Assembly (NCBI GenBank): GCA_050084985.1
Contig: JBITNC010000001.1
Location: 111,228,001-111,292,000, forward strand
DNA: 64,000 bases
Source: Nageia nagi
Lineage: Eukaryota; Pinophyta
Direction: 5' to 3'
Shown here: positions 36,001-47,929 of the stretch, one piece after another
How positions within the stretch are numbered: position 1 is the first letter of the stretch
Layout: each line of letters opens with the position of its first letter
Notes under the pieces: model-generated
What the model saw: only the letters and a program-made list of their open reading frames with translations
The model's database searches: none
What the model was told of the DNA's origin: nothing
Program-made: the position numbers and the translations under genes

Positions 36001-36204
36001 ATGTCCATGATTCTATAAATATTATTTCCATTACAACAAATATCCTCTCAAAATTAAAATCTATTATTCTAGGTGATTTTCTTTAATCCTCCAAATCATC
36101 AATGGAACTTGTTCTTCTATGCCTTCTAATTTCTATATTAAAAGAAAATAACACCTCCCTTCAAGAGCTTCTACCTTGCATTCACAAGCCTCACCAAAAT
36201 CCTA

Positions 36205-36900
36205 TGGCTTACTTGGATCCTCAATATAGATTGTAATAGTTTTATTATCTCATTTAATTGTGCATATGTAATAATGCATAATATTGAAAATTAGAAAGAA
36301 AATATTGTACTTTAAAAATGCATATAAACACAAAATACACAAGATAATAAGAATTTATATTGGAATCTCTCAGTGTGAGAGTACATCTAGTTTAATGGAT
36401 ACTTTGAATCTTTTATAGGCCAATGAACATTACATTAAGGTAAGAATATGGAGAATATTACTCCCAAAGAATAGTCTATAGTTCTTCTTCCTACTTTTGT
36501 AATCTTCCAATCTTCAAAATAGCTTCAATTGAGTCATGCAATCTATCAATAACAATAGCAACCATATTAAAACTTCAATAATCCTAGAAAATGGATTCTA
36601 AAAAATGATCAACCTCCCAAACTTTTAACTTTACAAACAATTATGGTAATTATTGAAACAATCTTGATCATTCAATTTTCCTCACACTAGTCATATGGAG
36701 GAACAACATCAGTACTGCAGGAATGATGTTAGGGTCGTAGGAACGATGCTAGTGTCCTATTATCAAGCTTCTGTGATGTCTGTGTTATTGTTTTTGATGA
36801 TCCAACATACCATTCTGTTGGAGTATCTTTGATTCTAAACATAGAGACCCTTGGTGTCCAAATCTTTGTTCATGGATGATCAAACTTCTAAATTGACCCA
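36205..36900 (-). mobile_element. 5' LTR of the gypsy element
   Basis: It pairs with 15,771-16,465. On its left, the minus-strand sequence TAGGATTTTGGTGAGGCTTG occupies the PBS position; its tRNA was not identified. Confidence 0.85.
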
Positions 36901-37288
36901 TTTTAAATCAATCAAGATCTAGATAGTTTAGGTATTTAATTTATATGTTTGTTTGGGAAGTTCATAGTAAAATCTTACATAAATATTACAAAGTTGTCTA
37001 TAAAATTTAAGATTCTTCCATAGAAGATGAACAAGAGAAACTATAGCGAAGTACCATCAATACTACTAAACTACAAAAGAGTGAAATTAAAAATAGTAGA
37101 AGATATAAAATAATAGCAATGGAAATTTACATGTCACTTTATATTATTGCAGGATTATTCTACAGAATAACCCCTAATGAGTAAACTCAAGTACAATGTA
37201 TGTGCTAATTCTTAACTTTCTATTAGAGTATTAAATTCACTTAGGAGTATTTTATTCATTTCCTAGGTATTCTTATTTCTAGAGGATA
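36901..37288. other. Spacer, nothing recognised
   Basis: The sequence is AT-rich and non-coding, between the gypsy 5' LTR and the plus-strand copia element. It is not a continuation of the LINE found on the other side of the gypsy element. Confidence 0.4.
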
Positions 37289-37515
37289 TGTTGTGGTGAT
37301 AACCACTTCTTTATCACTTTGTGCATTTTTAGCTTCACTCATGCTTGGCATGTTGTTCTACACTAGCTTGTATTTGCCCTATTTATTTGGGCTCCATTCT
37401 CATTTTCAGCTAGATCACTTCAGAGGATTTCAGCTTCTCTTCTATGTTTTATGTGTTTTATGGTGTTGTGTTATTTCCTTTTCTAGGCTTGATTTGCTTC
37501 TCTTGCAAATCTTCA
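37289..37515 (+). mobile_element. Candidate 5' LTR of plus-strand copia
   Basis: It ends CTTCA two bases before the PBS-like site, and the left end (TGTTGTGG) is the best TG start. No second copy is in the window, so the left limit is uncertain. Confidence 0.4.
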
Positions 37516-37529
37516 AATGGTACCAGAGC

Positions 37530-38330
37530 TGGTTGGATTCTTGCAGGCATCCAAACTTCTTCTATGAAACTTTCTCACATCTAATTCTTGCTGAGTGTTC
37601 GTAGTTTCAGAGTACGATAGTTCAGCCTATGTCCTTCTTCTGTTGTGATGTGATGGTGCTTTTCTAATCCTGGTGCATGCATGGTCTGTCTCACATACTT
37701 CAAACACAACTCGTGTGGATCCTATTGCTTTGTAGAGGAAATACGATCCTCAGCCCTTCCACACAGACGCATGACCTTCGCTACTCGGCTATTTCCATGG
37801 CATATCTGATAGTGCAGCTCGCACATCCTTTTAGTGGTGTGGTTTTGCTGTCTCCTGCATGGTGTGGTTTTGCTGTTGCTCTACTATGTGGCATCATTTT
37901 GTCTCTTCCCTCCTTTGCACTTCATCGATCGGCTCTCTTCCTGGCTTCTCACGTGGTTTGCGTTCCTCGATGACTGCATAGCATTATATCTCCAACGCGA
38001 CCTGCGCTTGCACCAATTTCCTGGGCTTGGCATCTATGTGATCTCTTTAAGATAATAACCCCCTCCACCTTGCATAGCTCTCGGTGGCTCTGCTTATTGT
38101 TTGAAGGCTATCGTTGGTATCTTCATTGGCGTTTTAGCTCTCCTGTCTCATTCTTTCCTGGCGTGGTCTCCACAACGCGTAGCTCTCCATCGGTTCGGCC
38201 TATACAAGCTTTCTCGTGATCCTCAATTGCTCGTCCCCCCCTCTTTCTTGCTAAATCGGCCCACCACCTTGCCTCTCTCAACCTCTCTCAACCTGCACGA
38301 CTCCGCTCAGCTATTAGGAGGTTTTAATTT
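37530..38330 (+). other. G+C-rich leader segment of plus-strand copia
   Basis: The segment is about half G+C, well above its surroundings, and contains several short open frames on the plus strand rich in Leu, Ser and His (for example 37,677-37,973 and 38,101-38,379). I recognise no domain. It lies between PBS and gag, a position where copia elements may carry captured host DNA. Confidence 0.45.
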
Positions 38331-38699
38331 AAAATTTTTGCCCCCTATAGTTATTTTAAAAAATCAAACAAATATTTAATTTTCTAATGTTTTAAATTAT
38401 ATAAATAAGTTTTGATTTTTTAATAGTTTTGGGTCATTTAAATTAATTTTGGAGGTATATGTATTTAATTGCGTAACAAATGGACTTGGATTGGAGTCCT
38501 ATTTTTTGCGTTAAAAAGGTGGAAACATTAGCCATTTGCATTGTGAGCTTTGAAGGCAATTTTTTTTTTTTTGAGGGGGGGGGGGTCTTTTGAAAGTGAA
38601 TAAAATTTGGATAGGGTCTTCTTGATGTAGGCTGAGGATTTTTGCACCTCCCTTGTTGCTTGGTTCCTTAATTTGTTTGGTGTTTTGAGATGGAGCATT

Positions 38700-39480
38700 C
38701 ATCATTTAAAATTGAACCTCTCACACCTCATAACTATCACACTTGGAAACCACGAATGTTGATAGTATTAGCATAAAGAGGACAAAATACACTCATTAAG
38801 GAGTAAAAATTCACGATCAAATCAGACTATGAAACTTGGTCATTCGCAAAGGCAATTGGTGAAGCATTTGGGCTAATAAAATCAAATCTTAGTTAGAGCT
38901 TGTGGTTTCATCTTGATAGAATAACCACACCACATGAAGCATGGGATAAATTGAAATCTTTGTTTGGTAAAGTTGACACAATGGGGACCATGCAAATTGA
39001 TGCTTAACTTATTGATTTGTCTCTTAATAACTATCCCATCATGGTTGATTATCTCACTAAATTTAAGGAGTTGTACACATAATCATTGAGTTATGGTAAA
39101 AGTAAGAAATAGGATGAATGCATTTATTTGATTTTATCAAAATTGAAAGGCTCATTCAATGTATTTGATTCTATTTTCCTCTCTACAAAGGATGCTATGG
39201 GTGATAAATTCACAATGCCTAAGTTAGAAGAATTTTATGAACATCTTATAAAGGAAGAAACTAAAATTTTAACTCTTAAGGCATATTCAACTTCATCTAA
39301 GGCATTAACAACATATAAAGGTAAAGGTAAGCCCAAGCCTAAGCCTAAAGCCACTACACCACAACTAGCTCCAAAATCCCTTAACTCCAAATCCACTCCA
39401 GAGAAAGAGAAGCATACTTGTTCTTATTGTGGGAAGCTTTGACATGTCATTGAAAAATATTACAAAAAGATGAAAGATGA
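38700..39480 (+). pseudogene. Copia gag remnant
   Basis: The plus-strand frame reads FKIEPLTPHNYHTWKPRML at about 38,705, the usual copia gag opening. It continues through AWDKLKSLFGKVDTMGTMQI and an open stretch at 39,128-39,442. A zinc knuckle begins HTCSYCGKL (39,413-39,440) and is cut by a stop before the H-x4-C part (HVIEKYYKK). Several in-frame stops break the gene. Confidence 0.8.
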
Positions 39481-39499
39481 TAAAAAAAATAAAAATCTG

Positions 39500-41937
39500 A
39501 ATCTTCTCTTGTATTAGGCAAGGCTTTGAATGCTCATGGGAAAGGAAATTCTATTTCATAGAGTTGGGTTATGGATTCAGGTGCCTCTCATCACATGACT
39601 CCATCCAAAGAGTCTTTTCCATTTTGTTTCTTACTTCTACTCTAGTATTGAGGTTGATGATTCCTCTCACATTTTTGTGAAGGGGAATGGGGACATTCTT
39701 GTTGTAGGTGGTCGCATCCTTGATGTGCTTTTGGTTCCTAATCTCTCTTCCAATCTTCTTTTTATGTATCATATTTGTAATACTAGTGGTGAGAGGATTG
39801 TTTTATTCACACCTGATGATTTTGAGTTTCGTAGTTTATAGGAGCCATAGTCATTTTTTAAGGCTCTATTAGTTTAAGGGATTTTATGATGCAAATGAAG
39901 TATTGGGTTAGTTTTCCATGCAAATTCTGTGAGTGGACTTTGGCATGAGAGCTTTGGGAACCTCAAATATAGATATTTGTAGGAGTTACATTCTCATGAT
40001 ATGGTCATTGGCTTACCTAAAGTGTCTTGTTCTAATGGTGTTTGCCTTGGTTGTGCCCTTGGGAAACAACATTAAGACCTTTTTTCTAAAGGTAAAGCTA
40101 ATCATGCATCTTCTCTTTTTGATTTGGTGCATAGTGACTTGATCTTTCCACATCCATCCTTCACTGGAGCTTGGTGTGCAATAAATTGCATCAATAATTT
40201 CTTGAGATGTACTTGGGTGTATTTTCTCAAGTACAAAAGTGATGTCTTTGCTCATTTCAAAATCTTTAAGGCTTTGGTCAAGAATAAATCTTCTAGTTGC
40301 ATCAAGAAGCTTCACACAAATAATGGGTGGAGTACTTTAGCATAAAGTTTTTAAAATTCTTTGAGAAGAATGGATTAATTCATCAACATTTAGTTCCTCA
40401 CACTCCATAGTAGAATTGAGTTACAGAAAGAAAGAACAAAATACTGAAGGAGATGGCTAGTTGTATGATGCATTCCATGAAATTGCCTCTTATTTTCTAG
40501 GCTAAGGCATTCAATTATGCTAACTACATCCAAAATCATACTCCTCATTAGGAACTTGATCACATGATTCCTAAAGAGGCTTGGAGTGCAACCAAGCTAA
40601 ATGTATCTCACCCTAGAGTGTTTGGTAGTCATGCTTGGGATTTCATTCCAAAAACCAAGCGTAAGGCCTTTGATCTCCCTCCTTCCCATTGCTTTTCCAT
40701 CAGTTCTAGTCTAGTTGGTTAGGCACATTCAAGTGATCCATAAACGTTTTTAGAGGCTTATGGTATACCAGAGTGGGATGATGCTATGGTAGCTGAGTAT
40801 TATTCTTTGTTGAAGAATAACACTTGGGAGCTTATTTCTCTTCTCCATGGGAGGAAGTTGGTTCAGTGTAAATGGGTGTACTGAATCAAGTATGCAACTA
40901 ATGGTTCCATTGATAAGTATAAAGCTTGTCTTATTGACAAGGGGTTCTCATAGGTTGAAGGGATTGACTACTCTGATACCTTTGCCCCTATAGTCAATAT
41001 GGATTCAATTCACCTTGTACTTGATTTTACTATTTCTTAGGAATGGATAGTTTTTTATATGGATGTGAAGAGCACCTTTCTGTATGGTGATTTGCATGAT
41101 GAGATCTATATGGAGTATCCTATCAATTTTTTCTAGGATTCCTCACCTTTTTGTAGGTTTAAAAAATATTTATATGTCTTGAAACAAGCTCCTAGGGTAT
41201 GGTATGAGAAGATAGATTTTTTTCTCCTCTTCATTGATTTTATACAGTGTTCCTCTAACCCTGTAATCTATATTTGGAGACATGGAGAAAATACCATTAT
41301 TTTGGTGTTATATGTTGATGATCTTCTTCTCACCAACACCTCATGGTATCATATTCAAAAAATTTAGCAAGCTCTCTCTGAGAGATTTGAGATGGTAGAT
41401 ATTGGACTTGCCCACTATTTTCTTGGATTTTAGGTGATGCAGATAGGTTCAAAGATTTCCATATCTTAGTATAAGTATGCCTTGTATCTCCTTAGATAGT
41501 TTAGGATGGAAAATTGCAATCCTTCTACAACACCTTTTTCAAAGTGGGATAATTTTAACTTCCTCTTACACTTCACCATTGTGTGATGATACTCTGTATC
41601 ACCAATTGGTTGGGAGTCTTTTATATCTCACCCATACTTGATCGAATATTTCATATGCAATTGGTATTGTTTCTCATTTTGCATAGACCCCTCATGAGTT
41701 TCATTGGTAGGAAGCCAAGAGGATTCTTTGATATGTAATGGGCACTACCCACTTTTATCTACATTACATGATAGGTGATCTAGTGTTGAGTGGATATACA
41801 TATTTTTATTGGATTGGTTCTTCTAAAGGATCTTCATTCCACTTTTAGCTATGTATTTTGTCTTAGTAATTCTCCCATTGCTTGGTCATGCAAGAAATAG
41901 TAAGCTATTGCACTATTATTGACTGAGGTAGAGTATA
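39500..41937 (+). pseudogene. Copia pol remnant: protease, integrase, RT, partial RNase H
   Basis: The protease motif is SWVMDSGASHHMT at about 39,560. The pre-integrase region with LWHESFGNL lies near 39,930. The integrase core starts DLVHSDLIFPHPS (40,125), with NNGW in place of DNGG near 40,320. The RT runs from about 40,770 (EWDDAMVAEYYSLLKNNTWEL) through FYMDVKSTFLYGDL to LYVDDLLLT (41,310-41,340). The RNase H ends at a damaged TEVEYM at 41,937, where TEAEY is usual. There are many stops and frameshifts. The abrupt end in RNase H is the insertion point of the family-B element. Confidence 0.85.
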
Positions 41938-42429
41938 TGAAGGAACTAATACTAACAATATAATTTCTAATCAACTAATATCATATGAAATCTCACAATT
42001 ATATCTAACAAACTCACAAGGTAATCTCACAACACAAGATGTAAGTGGTTCCTCCAACTAAGAGTACATCCACTAACTAGATCTTTACTTCAATTACAAA
42101 TACAACTCTCTTACAATCCTCCTACTCTTTTCTCCTAACCACTATCCTATAGCATAACTTTACTCTACAATTGGTGTGCGATCAAAAAAATGGAGCCTTC
42201 TATTATAGGCCAAGATCTCTCTTTAGATAACTTTTTTATCCAATGTACAAAAGCATGACATGCACTTTCTTTTATCTAAGCGACATGCTCATGACATGGA
42301 GTGTAGGACAAGTTACATTATCATATTCACTTAAATACTTAAGATATCAAATGATACCCTTAAGTATTAGTGAAATTACATAGAATATTTAATACAAATC
42401 TTTACAATAATTCATTATACATTCTAACA
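41938..42429 (-). mobile_element. 3' LTR of family-B copia (first body)
   Basis: It starts TGAAGGAACTAAT and ends TTCTAACA, matching 59,937-60,422. The polypurine tract AAAGGAGAG (complement of 42,430-42,438) adjoins it. The five bases to its left, GTATA (41,933-41,937), would be the target duplication; its partner would lie beyond the window. Confidence 0.9.
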
Positions 42430-42613
42430 CTCTCCTTTAATGCAATATTGGGATAGAGCGAGTAAGAGATAAGAAGAAAAGAAAGTAAAAGAGTTCTTCT
42501 CCAAATAGATACAATAGAGATATTTTTTTTTATATATTTATGAAGTAAAAAATATCTAGTTTGAGACTCACTACTTTGCTAAATACAATTATTAACCATA
42601 ATTGGTTTCAATG
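42430..42613 (-). mobile_element. Family-B 3' UTR up to the family-A insertion site
   Basis: It matches 60,423-60,610 of the second body. It ends with CAATG at 42,609-42,613, the left target duplication of the family-A element, and the sequence resumes at 52,145. Confidence 0.85.
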
Positions 42614-43085
42614 TGAGAGAATTAGCACTACTTTAATCCTCAAGGTCCAAAACTAGGAAGCTCAATCACACAACATTCACACAAGATAACACAAATGTAA
42701 TGTGGTTCCTCCCTCCTTGGGAGTACATCCAAAACTAGTATCTCAATTCTCAAGTATGCCCCTCTTACAACTATTCTCTTCCTCTCTCCTACATAAACTA
42801 GTAGAGTAATCTTACTCCAAAACTTTGATGTGTTACAAGAGGAGAGGCCCTCTATTTATAGCTTGAGAGCACCTCCCTAACCTCCCTTTAACCCAAGGGT
42901 AAGTTTAGGGTTACAATAAATGTATGACCTAACTTTAACCTACCAACTAACCCCATGGTTAGGTCAAAGTCTGCACATAATAAAGAATTCAATTAATCCC
43001 TTAAGGTATCTACATATCCTTTAAGTGATTAATTGAATTTACAAGGAGTTTAGATATTCACAATATTTCATTACAAATTCTAACA
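42614..43085 (-). mobile_element. 3' LTR of family-A copia
   Basis: TGAGAGAATT to TTCTAACA, 472 bp. The polypurine tract AAGGAGGAG (complement of 43,086-43,094) is immediately upstream on the minus strand. Confidence 0.95.
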
Positions 43086-43489
43086 CTCCTCCTTAATGTA
43101 ATATTGGGATAGAGCGTAGAAGAAAGAAGAGAGAGAGTAAGAGAGAGTTCTCCTCCATAGAGATACAAGTGGAGATGAGAACATTTACATATTTGAGAAT
43201 ATTTTTTTTGAGAACTAGTATGAGACTCACTACATTACCATTTTACAAAATGGTTTACAATACAATCATTAACCACAAGTGGTTTCACTATACATAGTAG
43301 TCGATCAACTTTAAGCTAACATGTGAGTCTCCATGAGCTTGCTTTCACAAGGTGAGTAACCTGCATTTCTGAAGAAGATCCTGCATGCTACAAGCAACTC
43401 ATGAACAAAATCAGTTAGATGCATCATATATTCAAATAAGAGAATCAAATAATCCCATCTTATAAATAACTGATTAATGGTGCACTATA

Positions 43490-43990
43490 AGTCATCACGG
43501 AGATGCCAAGCCATCACGGAGATGCCAAGCCATCACTCATAATCACCTGTTGTATATAGACATGTGTTGATTATTAATAGAGCATAAAAATGTACAACGA
43601 GTTTCTCACATAGAGCAAACTCACCATGGAGGTATAGAATGTACAATAAGTTCATCATGCAGAGCGAACTTACCATGGAGGTATATTAATTATATGCTCA
43701 AAAATTGTACAACAAGTTTCTCATGCAGAGCAAACTCACCATGGAGGTATAGAGCATAAAATTGTACAATGAGTTTCTCACGTAGAGCAAACTCACCACA
43801 GAAGTATAGAATGTATAACAAGTTCATCATGTACAGCGAACTTACCATGGAGGTATATTAATTATATGCTCAAAAATTGTACAACAAGTTTCTCACATAG
43901 AGCAAACTCACCACGAAGGTATAAAATGTACAACAAGTTTGTCACGCAGAGAAAACTTACCACAGAGGTCTAGAATGTACAATCAAAAAA
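43490..43990 (-). repeat. Tandem array in family-A 3' UTR
   Basis: About seven units of roughly 50-65 bases contain 'gtttctcac.cagagcaaactcaccatgg'. They alternate with 'gttcatcatg.agagcgaacttacc' units, making a higher-order repeat. A 20-base unit, 'catcacggagatgccaagc' plus one, is duplicated at 43,493-43,533. Family-B copies have related but different arrays at 52,430-52,700 and 60,890-61,060. Confidence 0.85.
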
Positions 43991-44029
43991 AGGCCTCTTA
44001 GAGGTGAAGTTGTCATCACTAACAAAAGT

Positions 44030-47000
44030 TCAAACTTCACTCCCCCTTGAGGGCAACTTCACCAACCCAAGAGAATCCCTAAGCTTGCTGAAATGAGCTT
44101 CAGGAAGGGGCTTGGTGAATAAATTAGTGAAGTTTTCAGTAGATGGACAATACTCCAAGTGTATGATGTCATCTAGAACCTTCTCCCTAATAAAATGGGC
44201 TTGGATTTCCACATGTTTAGTTCTCTGATGGAAGACAGGATTCTTAGCCAAAGAGATAGCCGATTGATTGTCTGAAGAAATAAGAGATGGGCCATTTTGC
44301 TTATACCCAATTTCATTCAAAAGATGCCTCAACCAAATAGCTTCTTGGGTGGCAACAGACATGGCTCGATATTCGGCTTCGGTGGTAGAAAGAGTCACAG
44401 TAGGTTGCTTCTTGGAAGCCCAAGAGATAGCACCTAAACCAATGCTGAACACATATGCAGAGGTTGATTTTCTATCATCACTATCTCCCCCATAATTAGA
44501 ATCTAAGAACCCTGAGAGAATAATTGAGGGCACTTTGGAATACTTAAGAGCAAGATCCTTTATCCCTGCCACATACCTCAAGATTTGTTTAACAGCATTG
44601 AGGTGCTCAACATATGGTTTTTGCATGAATCATGCCATCAGATTCATTGCAAAGGTAATATCAGGTCGAGAGATAGTCAGATACAGTAGACTACCGATCA
44701 ATTGCCTATAAGTTGTAGCATCAACCAACTAAGAATCTAAGCTAAGAGATACAATGATTCTAGGAGAAATAGGTATTACAGCATATCTACACTCCTCCAT
44801 TCCAAACTTTTGTAAGATGTCTGATATATACTTAGATTGACAAAGATAAGTACAATCTTTATATTGGTATACTTGCATCCTAAGATAGTAATGCAATAGA
44901 CCTAGATCAATCATTTCAAATGTTGCCTTCAGTTTGGATATGCACTCTTGGATGATTTCAATATTATTGCCAGTTATGAGAAGATCATCCACATAAAGGA
45001 GAATTAAGACCACATCTTTTCTTTGATTGAGTACATAGAGATCTGAATCAGATAAGCATTTGGAAAAACCAATATTCGTAAAGAATCCTAAAATTTTCTT
45101 ATACCATGCTCTAGGTGCTTGCTTAAGTCCATACAAAAACTTCTTTAGCTTGCACACAAGAGACTCTTTTCCTTCTGGAATAAATCCTTCTGGTTGATTC
45201 ATGTAGATTTCTACATCCAAGTCACCATTGAGAAATGCACTCTTGACATCAAGTTGAAAAACTTTCCAACCATGAGCTGCAGAAAGAGCAAGGATTATCC
45301 TGACAGTAGGCATCTTGGCCACAGGAGCAAAGGTATCCTCATAATCAATATCATATTTCTGAGCGAATCCTTTGGCCACTAACCTTGCTTTGTATTTTTT
45401 AACTTCTCCATCAGAATTGTACTTGACCTTGTATATCCATTTATTTCCAATCACATTTTTCTCATTGGGATAAGGAACCAAATCCCAAGTTTCATTTTTC
45501 ATGAGTGCCTCATACTCAACTTTCATAGCTTCCATCCAACACTCTTGCTTGGAAGCTTCTTTGAATGTTGATGGCTCATTCATATTATCAATTTTGGCAA
45601 ATAAGGATTTATTCAAGGTCATACTCCTTGTAATTCTCTGAGCTGGAGAATTTTGCTCTTGTGGTGACTTCCCTACATGATCATCCAACTAGTTAGGTGC
45701 AGGCGTAGAATCATCTGAATCAGACACCTCAGCATGAGAAGTCATATCCTTAAGAAGTTCATTGAACTTGACATCCCTAGAAACAAAGACTATTTTATAG
45801 GATGAGGAGTAGAGCCTGTAACCTCTATGCTGATTATCATACCCCTCAAAGATGCATTTTTTTGATCTTTTATCTAGCTTCTTTCTTTTCTCTGAGGTAA
45901 TGAAGGCAAATGCATCATAACCAAAGACCCTGAAGTGTGAGATGTTAGGTTTCTTTCCTGTCCATGCTTCATACAAAGTTTTTCCTTCAACTGCTTTAGT
46001 AGGACACCTATTTAGGGTGTGAATAGCAGTGTGAATAGCTTCATCCCATAAGAAACTAGGAAGGTTACCCAACATGCATCTTGCTATTTCCATAATGGTG
46101 CAATTCTTTCTTTCAGCAACTCCATTTTGCTGAGGGGTGTACGGGATTGTGAATTATCGCTTGATCCCATATTTAACACAATAATTGTTAAACTCATTGC
46201 TATTATACTCACCCCCATTATCAGATCTCAGCATCTTGATCTTAAAATCAGTTTGATTTTCAACAAGAGCCTTGAAGTCTTTAAATCGGTCAAAAGTTTG
46301 ATCCTTGTGCTCAAGTAGATAACCAAATGTCATCCTACTGAAGTCATCAATGAAGGTCAGAACATAAGAATCTCCCCCCTAGAGACTTAGTCTAAAATGT
46401 ACCCATCAAATCTGAATGCACAAGCTGAAGAGGACGAGTAGCCCGAGTTGCCTTATCCTTTTCAAAGTTTTGCCTATTCATCTTTCCTAGAATGCACCTT
46501 TCACAAAGACCAATTATGGGTGAAATATTAGGTAAACCTTCCATAAGTTCTTGATTTTTCATATCTTGAATACTCTTGTGGTTAAGGTGCCCTAATCATT
46601 GATGCCAAAGATCACCTTTTGAACACACATTTGCAGCAAGACAAATCTTTGAAGGAACTTGATCCATAATATAGAGGTCATTCTTTACTGATCCTTTCAT
46701 CAAGGTGGCAAGTCCTTTCTTAACACACCAAGAGTGTGAGGTAAACTCAAATGAGCATCCTTTCCTTGTAATCTGAATTACGAAGATAAGATTCATCCTT
46801 AGCTTAGGCACATAAAAGACATTATCAAGAGCCTTTCCATGAATCTTCACATTCCCTATTCCTTAAACATCAAGGACTGTATTATCACCTATCACAACTG
46901 TATCCTTGTTGTACTTATGAAAATTTTCAAACTTATCCTTTTCATAACACATGTGATTAGTGCATCCTGAATCAACAATCCAATCATTTGAAATAGTTTG

Positions 47001-47927
47001 AGTCATTGAGTAGTAGGCAACAGTAGCAACATGCTTGTTCTTCTTTTTATTATTGAAATTTCTCACATTTGCATTTCCCTTACCTTTTTGAGCAAATTTC
47101 TTTTTGTGATAATCATACTCTTTGTGCCCAAAGATGCCACAAAAGTTATAATTTCCATCAAACTTTTCCTGCGGTGTTGGTTTGCATGATCCAGCTTTGT
47201 CATTCCTTTGCTTGAAGTTGTCATGCTTCCTGATGGTAGATGAGGATTTGTTATCTTTGAATTTATAATGTTTGAATGTCTTCTTGAAAGGAGTTTTGGT
47301 TGCTTCTAGAGCAATGCTATTATCCTTTGGAGAAATGTTCAACATTTTCTTATTCAAAGTTTCCTCATACTTCAGAAGGAGTCTAGAAAGGTTGTCAAGA
47401 GAGATGACATCTTCTTCATCATCGAGCCTAGTCTCCATAACTGTGACAAAGTTACTGAACTTTGTAGAGAGGCTTTGAAGTATGATGAAGACCATGAACT
47501 CATCATTGATCCAATTGCACCTACAGCCAACCAGTTGTGTCCTGAGGTCAATGATTTTGTTTAAGTAGATAGAGGCACTTTCATCTTCACCTTGACAATA
47601 TTGCAATAACTTTTGTAGAATGGTGAACCTTCTTAAAAATTTGGACCCAAGGTAAATTTTCTTTAGTCTATCCCAAGCTTCTTTTTCTGATGTCAAGGAA
47701 GAGATCATGAGAAGGATGTCATCTGAAACTGCATGATAGATCATAGAAGTTGCTAACTCATTCTTTGAGTTGTAGATTTCAAGGGACTTCTCATCTGTAG
47801 GAGCGACTAGATCTTCATTTACTATCTACCATAGCTTCCTTGCCTATAACTCAGCTCTCATATGAGGTTCCCATATGCCAAAGTTGGAACCATCGAGTAT
47901 GTGCTTGGGTATGAAAGTTTCAACCAT
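44030..47927 (-). pseudogene. Family-A copia gag-pol polyprotein, almost complete
   Basis: The start at 47,927 gives MVETFIPKHILDGSNFGIWE. Gag follows (UBN2-type, MIYHAVSDDILLMISSL from 47,744), with a zinc-knuckle region near 47,145 in which cysteines are altered (NFCGIFGHKEYDYHKK). The protease motif is DWIVDSGCTNHM (about 46,955-46,990). The pre-integrase LWHQ block is near 46,600, and the integrase acidic residues appear in HSDLMG, RSDNGGEY and NGVAERKN. RT occupies 44,729-45,688 with LLYVDDLLIT at 44,978-45,000. RNase H ends the protein at 44,030-44,626 (SKKQPTVTLSTTEAEYRAM). One frameshift lies in a run of Cs at about 46,373-46,379, and about ten stops are present, the first near 47,840. 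Domain order (integrase before RT) defines Ty1/copia. Confidence 0.92.
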
Positions 47928-47929
47928 TG

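Larger units (their letters stand above)
15771..36900 (-). mobile_element. Ty3/gypsy (chromovirus-type) element, host of nested insertions
   Basis: Two matching LTRs of 695 bp (15,771-16,465) and 696 bp (36,205-36,900) bound a minus-strand gag-pro-RT-RNase H-integrase order. Both LTRs have TGGCTTACTT and AATTGACCCA at their ends. The interior is interrupted at 19,071-34,015 by another element, so only about 6.2 kb belongs to this one. The flanks do not show matching 5-bp duplications (GCTTG left, TTTTA right), so one side may be rearranged. All coding parts carry stops, and the element is inactive. Confidence 0.85.
37289..41937 (+). mobile_element. Decayed plus-strand copia element, interrupted at 41,937
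   Basis: A PBS-like TGGTACCAGAGC at 37,518-37,529 is followed by gag, protease, integrase, RT and RNase H in copia order on the plus strand. A short 5' LTR of about 227 bp (37,289-37,515, TGTTGTGG...CTTCA) is proposed from its termini only. The RNase H stops mid-domain at 41,937, where the family-B array begins. The rest of this element and its 3' LTR would lie right of the window. Confidence 0.75.

Noticed and set aside
37293-38379. Several plus-strand frames of about 70-100 codons in the G+C-rich leader
   Set aside because: They overlap one another in different frames, have no domain and no consistent start context, so they are not called as genes.
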